A stretch of DNA of 64,000 bases from Cladophialophora immunda (taxonomy: Eukaryota; Ascomycota; Eurotiomycetes; Chaetothyriales; Herpotrichiellaceae). The notes beneath the pieces are model-generated. The model did no database searches, was not told the DNA's origin, and worked only from the letters and a program-made list of their open reading frames with translations. This document shows positions 34,047 through 46,227 of the stretch, one piece after another. The translations under genes and the position numbers were made by a program. Where the stretch lies: positions 682,001 to 746,000 of the forward strand of contig NW_015622545.1 of the NCBI RefSeq assembly GCF_000835495.1, in the 5' to 3' direction. Positions within the stretch are counted from its first letter, which is position 1. The number at the start of each line of letters is the position of its first letter.

Positions 34047-37000
34047 GGTGGCCGCGGGCTACCAACGAGAAGTGACGTGCTTGGTGCTGAAACAAGGGTG
34101 TGAGACAACAACCACGTTGCCCCAAGACTTTGCTAGGGAGGCAAAACTGTGCAAGGAGGGTGCGAGATTTGACTTGGACCAGTGAAGAAGGTCAAAGAAG
34201 TCTTGATTGAGCTGGTGAGGTGACAAGGAAAGGTCTAAAGGGGAGGTATCGATCTGCCTTTATATACCCTTTTGCTTGGCGGAAGACGGTGGGTTCCCTC
34301 TCTCTATGGGGTCTCTGCACTTCAGCGTCGGAATATCCTCCCATCTTCTGGGATATGAAGAGAGAGCATGCTGCGTTCAATGCCGGGTGGAGGGGACAAA
34401 ATCATGTCGGCACAAACGAGCTGGGACCAAACACCTGCCCCGCCTTTTCTGTTCGTATCCTATCATATCGACATGAGACAGTTCCTCGAAACCAGCCGAC
34501 CAAAGGCATGTTAGACCCCAAGGATTGGCCATCTGGAGAGCGGCGTCGAATGGGAGTCAAAAGGTCGTGTATGTTGGCGCCCCGCCCCCCTTTTCACCCC
34601 AGATGCCGCTAATGATGCGACATGAGGTATTGGGCAGGGCAGGCGACCAGTTCGTGAGGCCCACAGCCGAATTTCCAAGACCATTCCCGGCACACTTCTG
34701 GCAGTCCCTCTCTGGAGATTTCCGAATTGCAGCCCCTGTGATCCGCGCGTGTTGTAACTCGGTCAGCGTTCCATTTGGCCTGGTGAAGCTTTGACCCCAA
34801 GCCTTTCCCTCATGACCGCGTGCTTTTCGGGGATATTCTTAACCCAAAGCAACGCACGAGGCTATTCCAACGGCCCAAGCTCAACATCTGCCAAAAAAGG
34901 GCCTGTCTGCTGGAACAATTTGGCCTCAGTGGGAGGCGGAGAGCGCGAGGGCGAGAGAGCGAAAGATGGGGCCAGGGCAGGTGCACGGCTTTGCAGCATG
35001 CAAAACTCGTATCAATGGACTCGCGCTAATGCACGCAAGAAATCACATCACCAACCACCTCTCCAATGGCTCTTGGACGTTCTCAGCCCGATATCGTGCA
35101 TGGGGCAGCCGATTCAGGACAGACGCAGCTCAACTCCCAGAGCCCAGTTGAGGATGATCAGGAAGCAAGGGGTTGTTCAGCACCCCGCAAAAACGGCGCA
35201 AAGGGGCTCCTCTAAGCGAAAGGCGAGGGAGCACAAGAGGCCGCAAATGGCATGGACCCGATCTTGGTCGAACTTGGAAACCCCGCACGCTTTGGACTGG
35301 ATCGAACTTTGGCCACTGATCGGCAGTTGCGAGGGCTGAGACCGAGATGCAGGGCGTCAATCTGGAACGGCTTCTGACAGGTGAACCGTGTTTGCTCTCA
35401 ATGCAAGGACCCCTTTGCCTTGCCACACACTGGTCCCAGTGATCCGCTCATTCTGTGCTAAAAGTTGAGTGTGCAAAGCTCACAATACCGGAACAGACGG
35501 AGCACTCCACAGACACGGGCTGCGAAGACTGACCAGAGTCGAACAAATGCCCGGGACGATGTGACTGGAGAGTTGGCGGGTGCTGTACGTAAAAAGCTTG
35601 GTGGCCTTCTGGCATCTTAGGATCCGCATCTCCCTGTGGATTCGGGCGCAAGCGCAGCCAGCCTAAGCATCGAACTCTCTGGCTCCACGATCTTTCTTTG
35701 CTGCCTCGTATTGCTTCTCTCTCAACATTGCTGCAGTCTTGCCTGAAGAGAGAAAGGAAGATGTCGATCTCGTTACGAAGGAGTTATCTGTTGCTCCTTC
35801 TGGGTCGCAGAACCGGATGGCGTTTGCTCCCCCCCCCCGCCCCCCCTCTGCTGACTCTGGAAACCAGTTTGACTCGACAATTCCTCCCTCCGCCAACCAT
35901 GACATCCTCCAGACTTTTCTGGGGCGAAACAGAAGAGGGGCCCTGTCTAGGTTGGGCTCAGATTTGACCACCCACCAGGGGAACCAAAGCGATCAACCTC
36001 GAGCCCCTGCCCAACTTGGTGGAAACGCCAGCTGTGCAGCGACATTCCTCATGGCCTGCTCGTTAACAGCTTCGATGAAAGGATGCCCGAGGTGCCATCT
36101 CCCTGTCAACTCGAACCGTGTCGACGAGTTGACGGTCGAGGTTGAAACATAATTCACATGTGCCGAACTGCCCAAGCCAGCACTGGCCCCCAGAGTCCCA
36201 TCACCAAACTGTAGTCCGGACAATAGGCGCTACTGCACAAACTAACGGTCTCCACCGAGAATTCCTGATCTACACCGGGGTTTGATTTTGGAGGTTCGAG
36301 GGCTGAAAAAGCTGTTTTGGAGCTTAAACGATGTGCTGATGAGAGGCGATTGGTCTCCTGGATCGGGAACAACCTTTGTGATCATCATGTCAGTAGCTAG
36401 ACCTCTTGTCTGGAGAGCAGCTGCTTTTGTGGGTGGGCAATTGACAGTTCGCTTGCGAGAGCCCTTGAATGGGCGAAGAAGATGTGCTACGTTCACGGGC
36501 AACATTTGGGTGATTCGTGACAATGGGCATTCGGGACGGGGGCCATCTCGACGCTGGTAATGAGGCTGTCTTGCGGGTGACTGCGTTGGATGCTGGCCAC
36601 ATGCTCCCGGTCGGGAGGGTTCTTGAGCAGATCAACAAATCAATCACGGTTGTAGGTGCTTTCGAGTCCCGCAACACCCACCTCCGGCCGATCGTATAGG
36701 AAATGCCTTGAGTTGGGGTGTGGTTGTGTAGGGAGGGATTGTAAAATCTTCTGTAGCGTGTCGGGGACGCACGGAGCATGGGATTTCGTAGCTTGATCCC
36801 CGGTCGCCTATTATTATCGTATTATCGAAGCTCACCATCTCCACAGACAGCGCCCCAGAGAATTGGCCTCCCCTGGGATGACGCCCCCCCCCCCCCAGGC
36901 GCTCGTCGGGGCCCCCTTATTCGGGCTCCAGGCACCGAACTTGTAGGTAAGGCCCAGGGCGAACTGGCTAGGTGATGCTCCGCTGCGGTCAGCCCCCATA

Positions 37001-39606
37001 CTGAGTGTTCTTGCACCTGGAGGGGCCAGGCCACTGCTTCAACTCGCTGAGAGCAACACACATATTTCCCTCACGCCAAATTAGGTGCCCTCTTTTTGCA
37101 CATGCTCATGGCCATCTCCCTTCATGCCAACCTCGGCTTTTGGGTAGCAGCTGCACACAACTCACAGAGTTACTGTGGAATAGTTCCTCTCGAGGAACAT
37201 GTGTCCGGGTGGCCAAAAAGTGGTTGTTGCGTCTGTGTCTGTGCAAGTGTCAAACACCCTCCAATTCTACGACCAAAACGGGTCTGGGATAGATGTAATT
37301 CAGGTACAAGGTAAAAGAAGACACGCTCGACCAGCTCCCGACATTCACATGGGATTCTCGCGCGAGTGCACCGTGATGCAGGCGGAAGTACTCGAGGTAT
37401 CCATCGACGAGAGAATTGAAGTGGTATGCTGAGTCATTGGGAATTCAATTCACAGCCCCGATTGGTCAAGGTATGACGGCCTCCCATCAACAGAGAGCCT
37501 TGGTATCGGTGGACTTTCCATTTTTGTTATTCAGCCTCGTCGACGATGGCAACCAGCCTTGCCCAGCCTTTTGCCAGTGCAAGTGTCAGCCTCATCGGAG
37601 ACATGGGGTTTTCACGCACAACTCAACTCGGCATCATCATCTTTTGCCGAACCATGAATCACCAGTGTCTGGGCACATGGAGGCGAACAGTATGGTAATT
37701 TTTTACCACTCTGACTCGTGGTACTCGCTCCGTGAAGTGTCTCGGTGTTGATGAAAGCTCCAGGTGTGAATCTCGCCGTCTCATCAAGAGGGGCTTCTGC
37801 TTTTACCTCAGTGGAACCGCCCAAGGGATTGACTCTACTCTACTTTCCCCAGCAAATCGGGTTTATCGACGGTGACTACTTCCAAAAGCCCTCCAGAAGC
37901 AGCATGAGCTGGAGAGAGAGTCACGGCACCTTTGAATTTCGGACAGACACGTTGTGCTTGGTTGCTGCATGTGCGAGAAATCAGAATGGCCCGCCATCTG
38001 GCTGTCATCCATCAATAATACTGGGGGTTATTGCGGCTTGGGCATCAGTTCGACTCGGGTAAATCGAAACGCCTCAGCTCCCTTTGCTCGACGTATCCAC
38101 CTCCAATCTCCCATAGAGTGGCCGGTGATGGCCTCTCCTGTTCGTTACGATAAGCCCGTGCAGAGCATCCTGAAGTCACAGACAGGCAGCACTACGGGCA
38201 GAAGGACAATCCAAGCCATCAAACGTCATGACTGATGGTCTGTGAGCTAAAACCCCCTTCCAAACACGCCTTTTTCCGGCCAAGCCCGCCATGTTTTGGG
38301 CTACAAACTCTCGCCGTTGAGTTTATTGCAAACTCAAACATGGACTTCATGCCCGGAGGTTTGATCTCCTGCTTTTCCCACGGACGGAACATGCGTGTCT
38401 GTTGCTCCAGCGCTGCCGAACACGGACTGTGCTGACATGTGCCAGATCCTGATCCGCGGACATGATACCCAAAGCGACCACTATGCCACCTCACACGTTC
38501 CCATCCACGGTATGACCGGTCATGGCAAGGCTGCAAACTTCCCTTCGGGCGCCCTTTCTCAACAGGCTCGGTCCACGCGAAATTGCTTGAAGGACACGTG
38601 CATTGCTGAGGGAGACCTGAAAGTTCTGCAGATCAACGGACGCGAAGAGTCTTGTCCAGCCCCAAGTTGGTTTCCATTCTCCTCTGGTCCTCGCTGTGAA
38701 TGGTCGCCGTTCAGGTTCAATCCGGCTCCTTCCTTGGACCGTCACATGGTATCTTCTCAGGAAATCATGATGAAGCACAACATGGTCTGTGCGGTCTACA
38801 ATTTGCTGGGTGAAGGATACTTACAGCGTATTGGAGTCGTCTACCATCTTGTTGCACAATGCCTTTACGCATGCTGAGTCGGCCACAAGCAGCATCGTCG
38901 ATTGAAGACCGATCGTGTTGTTGCGGAGCTTGGAGAGGGAGAGAGAGGGAGGGGGGGGGGAAGGGGGGTTATCATACTCGGTGAAAGACCCCATTCAGGA
39001 ATGGGCACTGGATGATGGATTCTGGATATGCCCCCCAAATGGAGAGCAAATAACTCTAGCTTCTCCCAGCTGCTGTTTCTCATGATGGCCAAGTCGCCGG
39101 AGGAAATCTGGCAAAGTCCACCAGCTCGAATCCATTGACCGAGACGAGAACCGAGCTGGCGCCCGGCTTTTGAGGTTGTTGATATCTGCCGACACAGGAA
39201 TGGATAGGCGAATCTGCCCCTTGGCGCCCTAAATCCTGCAGCTTCCCCAAGACAGTAAAATAGGCCAAATGGCGTCGGGAGAAAAGGGTGGTCGACTCCT
39301 CTGATATCTTAGCTCGGCCGCATCGATATCATGCGGGGCTTTCTGGCGGTTGTCTGATAAAGGTGTGATATATAGCACGACTCGCACCTCCGTGATCGAC
39401 GGACGATGACCACGTCTACACACCTTTGCCTGGTTCTCTGCTTGGCCCCTACAAGGGAAAAAGAACCATTGTCCCGCGTCGACACACAGTTTGCAGGTGA
39501 GTAAACCGACCGCCCCTGGCAATCCTATGGTGTGATTGAGAATCCCGTTGAGTCCCGATAAGCGCCTAATTAAAGATCCCAGCCGCGGGACAAAAAGGAG
39601 AGCAAC
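34047..39606. other. Gene-poor stretch, about 5.6 kb
   Basis: No frame with a recognisable domain or credible splice partner. It has several homopolymer runs: about 10 C at 35829, 13 C at 36884-36896 and a G-rich run near 38951-38968. Frames near 36517 (+) and 37199 (+) read moderately protein-like but are short and isolated. Confidence 0.5.
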
Positions 39607-39834
39607 ATGTGCGAGCAACTCTGCCGCCAGTACCGCCTGTGCAACCACCGGTACACGTACGACTACATCAAATGCAAACTCGCGCTCGCCCGGCCCTGGA
39701 AGGCCGTCTGCGTGCCCCCGAGCGGCTACATGCGCGATCTCCCGCGCGCCCTGGACGTGCAGGATCTAGATCTGCCGGGCCTGTGCCCGTACTGTGCTGG
39801 CAGGTCTCCTCGAAGCTCCCAGGCGTCCCAGTAG
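39607..39834 (+). CDS. Small Cys/His-rich fungal protein
   Basis: A 75-aa frame from ATG (MCEQLCRQYRLCNHRY...). Cys residues at the N-terminus, in NCKLA-like and AVCVPP positions, and a final LCPYC resemble small fungal proteins of the type MCxxxxxxYxCGH...C...C...CPxC, which probably bind a metal ion. No signal peptide is visible, so it is likely intracellular. Its function is unknown across the family. A start in good context, GC-rich third positions and a complete motif set support it as a gene despite its length. Confidence 0.55.
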   Translation: MCEQLCRQYRLCNHRYTYDYIKCKLALARPWKAVCVPPSGYMRDLPRALDVQDLDLPGLCPYCAGRSPRSSQASQ

Positions 39835-42800
39835 TCTGGCCGTGAGGGTCCCCGGGTATGGCATTAACAACAAGCACAAGAATCAGTGGGTACTGTCCCC
39901 TAAAAGGAAAAGAAAGTACGGACTTGAGGCTGAGGGTTGCACAACAGACTAGAAAGCGATGGCGCCCGCAATCTCGGGACCCGAGCAGGAAGGTGGAAGT
40001 GGTAATGTCCCAGAGGCTGTGGGTTGTAATAAATGATGCATTTGAGGCGCAGAACAGAGCACCACGGTCCCGTCCTCGTCTAATCGTCTCCATAGCTGTA
40101 CATGTCTGTTGGACTTTAGTCCATTTGAACATTTATGGCTCGTATGGCCCTTCTCCTATCTCGTCTCCTGGCGACACTCCCTTGTGCTGCGACTGTGTTT
40201 CAGAGCCTCAGGATCCCCCCCTGCGCGGGCCAGCTTGGTAAGCGCATCGATCGTGCTTCCTGTCCAAAATGGCACGAGGGTCGCGGAAAATCAGGCTTTG
40301 TCAACGGCCAGAGCAGTAGAGAATCGCACCCACTGTTCTGTGGCAGCCTTGCTGACGTTTGGTCACGTGGAATACGCATCCAGCACTGCCATCAACGATT
40401 GTGCATCGTGAGCAGCTGTTCTGTCCAGTATCAAACTCCGGGCAAAGCCATGCGCCGTCGGTGAGCAGTCGGCGCGCCCTGGATGAGGTCGAGACACCTC
40501 TCGCACAAAACCATGATTGAAATGGTGGTAGTTGTCAACGGGTACGGCACAATATCCCGTTGAAGGGCCTTTGAGAGCTCTGCCGAGGATGCTTCTGGTG
40601 AGCGAGAATGTTGTATCTGTGGTTCCCTTGCCGTGCCTCAGACACTCGATTGCTTTGAGGAAAGCCAGACTGCTGCAACCCGGCCATGCTGTGGTGCCAA
40701 ACACTGTCATACCTCTCTGCTGGTCGCTCCCATGCAAGTCTCTCCTTGTAAGTGAGCGACTTCTCGGTCAACCAACCCCGATGCCGATTTGACGAAACTG
40801 GTCTGACGTCCGCAGATGGGGAGCACTCAACGCTTCGAGGAAGGCGACCCCACAAGCCCAGATGGAGATCCAAAGTGTTCCTGCAACGACTGTCTCGGGA
40901 TTTCGAAGAGGACATTGTCCAACAAAGGAGGGGACTCCTTTCATTTAGTATATCGTGCCTGTTCGAGGTTCCGTCAAGACTCACGATACAGGCATGGCAA
41001 GTATAGCCCACATCTCCTGACTATACCATCAGAAGATCGCGGACGCCAGTGCCGTGTAGCATAGGCATTCTGCCCTCTGCAACTATCACGGCTGATGCTG
41101 TCGAAGCAACGTCAACTTCTGGAGAACAGCGCAACAACGTGCCGCCTCAGCAGCCGCTGTTCAACCATATTCCATCAGCACCGCATATAGCACTATGTGA
41201 CGGGCTGTAGGGTGCTGACATCGGTATGAGTCCCGACTGTGTCCTCGCCTGCTGTATATGGGGGTGGCACTGATCCGTCCCGACGCTGTATCGGTTCTCC
41301 TGCTCCAGGGGTGGCTACTCCGAAGGACCCTACCAAACGTAGCAAGCTGCCTTACATTGCCCGAAGTCTGTCATCCCGTTCGTTCAGACGCTGATCTCCC
41401 TCCTGTAAGTCATGCTGTAGGCTGTCCACCTAGAGCTTGTAGAGCTCGGCTTGTTCGGCTAGCCCGTTGTAGCCGTTCGTCTGAGCGTTCTCAGTGCTTG
41501 GTGCCCATGTAAACTGGTGATGATCCAGTACGTGAGGTTGTGTGGCACCTCTGCCTGGGATGCTGGTTTATTTACCGCTTGCGGGTTGCTCCAAGCATGT
41601 CCACGGCTGGCCGAACATCGATCTGTTTGCTGTGTAGAGGTCTTCCACTTCCCGTCCCTGCACGCTGTAAAGGCGGCGATTGCCTCTTACATCTTGGAGT
41701 GTAAACCAAGGATAGGTTCCATTGCTGTGTTCGTTTAACCTTCTGGCATAACGTATTGAAGACATATCGGTGAAGGTCATGTTCTGAGCAGCGAGTATTC
41801 GCCTCCGTCGCTCTGCTGTTCCACAGAGTCTTTGTTTCTAACTTCGACCAAGGTATCTCTATTTCAATGTCCGATTCCAGGTAGCAGTACATCCCAGCAT
41901 GTCAGAGCGACGAGACATTGACGCTCTTTGAATCCATTGTACTGGGACGAGCTTTGCTAGCGGTGTTTCTGCATCTCATGCTCAAGGAGTGGACGGAATA
42001 TGCAACACGGGGCTTTTGCATATCGGAGGGCGGTTTCTGTCCGGTATTTGAGACATTCGGATATGGGACAGAGCTGCTGATCTCCACTCTGTAGGTGCCA
42101 TCGAGTCTGAATAGGTGCACGTCGCGCTCTCGTCACCTTATGTTGATAGGGGGAAGGCCACGTAGCCAAAGAATCCTTCGTGACAGCGTTTCCCAGGTGG
42201 CTGCCATCCTTGTCTTGGTCAGTGAATGCCGCTTGGCTTGAGACTGGGTTGGCATGGCTTCTGCCTCAACTGCTCTCTGCTTCTGTGCTAATTGTTGGTT
42301 CAATCTGTCAAAAACATTTGTCCGCGGTACATTGGCGGCCATCTCGTCCCGGGCAGGGTGTAGCTCGTCGGCCGATGTTCCTCTTGATGCCTCCGCAGTC
42401 GCCGTGATCGATGTCAATGCCGGCTTCGAGGAGGGTTTTCGGAATCTCGAACTTCGACGTACTGGTTATAGGGCGGGTTCTCCTTAACGAGCCTCACTCG
42501 ACTCAGAGTTCACTGTCGGTCTGGTGTTGAGACAATCCGTCCATATAAGCGGCAAAATCTTCGGGTGATCCTGTAAGTGTATGGTACTTGCTAACCCCTG
42601 GTAGGTATCTCTGGCTTTGCCACGGGTCTGAGAGGAGCCGACCGAATGCTCGAGTATTTGTTCTGATGTTCCCTTGATGTATTCTTTTGGAGAATGCGAC
42701 ACTCTGCACCATTAGCGGCGCTCGCCGTTTATAGACCTCGTCGGTGTCGGTCCTCCTGCGCGTCTAGATCTTTGCCAACGTGGCTGCTTGTGCAAATCCT

Positions 42801-45800
42801 CATCGCATCCCTTCCCGAGGACGGGCAGGAGTGAACCTCCCACAGCCTTGGTGATGAGCCTTCAGAGGGGTGAAAGAGAGTGGTCGGCTTGGGCATGAGG
42901 TCCTCGGTGCAGCTCCACCAACACTCGTGGGCCATAATAGATTGGGCTTCGGGCAGCTGCCACGAGGGAGACTCCGCATCTGAAGCTGTCTGCCTGGGAA
43001 GGGGGTAGGCTTTGGGGCCATCCTGGCATTGACACACATCAGGGCTACCACTGTATTGCCTGACCAGGTCGGGAAGACAAGATCGATAGACCTATCCTCT
43101 CTTTGTCCAGGGCCTTGATGCCTGCCGTGAGGAAGATGCATCGGTAGGAAAAGATTGGCTGCTCCTCTGGTTTGAACTTCGCTTTCTCTGATTTTGTCAG
43201 ATGGGGAATTCTCGCTCTCTGCATTCCGATGTGTTGCGCATGCATCGGATGGAGCGCCTCTTCTCCGCCAGTCGGCGCCGTTCCTTGCAGTCCTTGATTT
43301 CGTATTGACGGATCAACACATGGAGAGGTTGACCGAAGATGCTCTCATACTTCCTCAACTCACGGATCCAGATGTCCAAGGCAGGGCTGCGAAGGTGTTG
43401 TAATAGGGTGGTAGTAGCAAATGCGCGGAAGAACGAAAGACTTTGAGCGAAGAGAGGGAAAGTAGCCGACGGGCGAGCATTATTGAGCACGGAGCTGGAA
43501 AGACTTGCTGTAGTTTGGGCCTTGAAAAGGATTCCGCGTTGCTTCGGCCAGAGCTAATTCCAGACCACGGTGCAGTCAAGACTTGTTTGTGAAGCAAGGC
43601 TTGGGAAAGCGGTCAAGCCGGTTGGGTAACTGGTCCTGAGTGCTATACTCCTATTATCCCGGCCCAAAGATGTGATATCAGGCGGGCGCCCTGCATGGGA
43701 ATGCTGACGGCCTACCGTGGATGCAGGACGAGGAAGCAGTCGGTACTCAGTCGGGTGCGGCTGTTACCTTGGACTTCAGATGGCAAACAGGTACATAGTC
43801 GAGCGCTGGAACGGCACAGGTACGGGCCTCTTCGCAAACATGGTAAATCATCGCATCCCTTTCGAGTATAGGCACATGATAACAAAACCTATGGACATTA
43901 GCTTCTGCCAGATATGGCTCTCCACAACGTAGAATCTTTGTGCCAAACGCCAATCATACACAGCTTGTCAGATCATCGACAGCTTCACTGAGTATCAGTA
44001 TGAGTTCGCTGACTCTGTCCATCGTCCATGGCCGCTCTTCAGTGCATCACACCACTGAAACTTTGCTTGAGAAGTGTTGATCGGTACGAGAACGTATCAG
44101 AAACCACCAGCAGGCGTGCATTGGTGAACGTCACATTATCTCCTGTCGCAAGGCTGACATTTCCCGTGTTGATACAATGCTCAGTGGAGAGAAGCTCGTC
44201 AGTACGATGAAAGGAGTGCGACGGTGCTGGCTAGGTCGACGTCGGTATCTTCCACGGCTTCGACACCTATGAAGTAGAGGGTAGCCGTCGTTTTCGGTGA
44301 CACTTCTGCAAGATGTTTGCGATATCTTTCTCTAGATGGCCCCGGCGGTGTTTGTCGAGGATACTTGGGGCTTGTTGCAATTGGAGAAAGTGTCAAGGGG
44401 ATTCACAAGAGCAATAACAGAGCGTGAAAGAGTCCAGGGCAAAGTAGATCTGATACGACCCTCTGGTTGGAGTATCTATAATGGCCTGTAGCGCGGCGAT
44501 GTCGCTGTCATAGAAACTCTTTGCATGTGTTATCCTCTGAGCCTGTGCTTGTTCCCTCGGTGGACTTTGAGAGTATCTGGGCAGGAGGCGGCCGCTACTT
44601 GTCGAGTCACCGTCGGTTTGAGCCTAAACTCTTGTGGTACTGAATAGTATGGTGTTGATCCCATTTGCCTTCTTCATTCGAGGGGTCTGCCGAAGTCTGC
44701 GGGGGAGGTGACCGCTCTCCCAAGGATGTAGATCTGGTTGTGATTGACCTCATCGAGGTAGTGTCCTGGACTCCAGCGGGCGAGTGTCACAATATTCCAG
44801 ACTCTTTAGACTCAGACTGCCGTGATTCTGACTCCCGCACACCTGGCCCAGCGTTCTTGGCTCTTCCCAATGCAGCCCGTTGTGATTCTGGCCCCGCCCC
44901 CAGTCCCACGGTGTACCGGGCTCTACCGCAAATCTTGGGCCATTGCTGGGTCAGATTACAGTCGTTCCCGAAACCGCCCTCCCCTTCCTACAAACACTGC
45001 GACTTTCTCAGGTAAAAAACTAATAAATAAGTGGGACGGTTCTAGCCAGATATGTTTCAGTCCTCTCTAACACATCACCCAATGATCAATGGCGCTAACG
45101 CCCTCCTTTTTACGAGGTTGGTAAGGCAGGTTGTAAAGACTTGACTGTAAGGGAAGCTGATAGATAGGCAGGTCAATAGAAGCAATAACACCTAGTATTG
45201 GTAGCTCTAGCCCTATATACAGAGACTCAAAGCCTTGAAGAGGGTTTGAGTAGGGTGCGCTCCTCCTGCGCTTCTTATCTGTGGCAGCCCTGCTGACTCC
45301 TCCGTTGGTCCGGGTTGGCCTGTTTGCTGTGTTTGGGGAGGGATCCCTAACATTGACGCAGTAATGCGTTTCGATCGGAATACTGAAAGATTGATCCTGC
45401 ATAAATCTAAGAGTGTGACGGGTTGAACCCTGAAGGAGGCTCGGTTCAGGAGGACCAGCGCCAAGCCCCATTCTAATTGGTCAGATTTGCCTGTACATTG
45501 TGCAGGCAAATCCCTGCCCTCTGATTGGTTAGCCGTACGACGGCCACGCAAGGGGCGCACAGCTGGGTAAAGAGTGCAGACTAGAAGGACCTTGACAACT
45601 GGAACACTGTATGCAAGGGACGGATGGCGTACGCAGGAATAAGGAGACAAGGGAGGGGGGGCAAGACAAAGGGCACCCCTTGCAGAAGGGCGTACGATAT
45701 AAAGAGAGAGAGGGAGAGCGTTCTTCCTTCTTTCCTTCTCTCCTCAGATTTGTCCTCCTTGTTACTAGGTTGGCTAGCTAGTTACAGAACTCTTTCCAAA

Positions 45801-46227
45801 CCCTCACAAAGAGTATTGCCACATTCCTGCGATCCAGAGCCTAAGAAGATGATTTTACTGTCACCTTTGTGGCCGATTGGATATGGTCTAATAGTACCGC
45901 TCTCATACGCTCGCAATTGTCCAATGCTATTGTTGCTAGGATTTTGACCTTCCGTGTGCATTTTCCTCGGAAATCTATGGCTGCTCACCATAAGGAAGAC
46001 GATGCTGGAATGTCTGGAGGACTTATCAGGGTAACCTCTGCTATGTTACACTCCACCGCGCCACCCATTACTGTAACCCTGGTCAGACAGGCGGCTTCAC
46101 AGCAGCTGATCTTAGGCTACTCTATTGGTAAGGAAGCTTCTAGAATCTAGCTCGAGGGATATATAATCAAGCAGTTCCCCAGACCTCTTCAATACGAAGG
46201 GAGTAAAAAAAAATAAAGATTATGCCA
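39835..46227. other. Gene-poor stretch, about 6.4 kb
   Basis: No supported gene. Around 41.5-43.5 kb many short minus-strand pieces read like broken coding text in shifting frames, for example RNRRLYSVQGREVEDLY and KTRMAATWETLSRRIL. This could be an old degraded element, but I could not tie it to any transposon family. From 45.0 to 46.2 kb the sequence is AT-richer, with a hairpin, inverted CCAAT motifs and GATATAAAGAGAGAG at about 45698. Confidence 0.45.
45484..45512. repeat. Perfect 10-bp hairpin
   Basis: GATTTGCCTG, nine bases, then CAGGCAAATC. The hairpin is flanked on both sides by ATTGG (inverted CCAAT): AATTGGTCA before it and TGATTGGTTAG after it. Confidence 0.8.

Noticed and set aside
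40300..43600. Degraded retrotransposon suspected from broken coding-like minus-strand text
   Set aside because: No RT, integrase, gag zinc knuckle or paired LTR could be identified.
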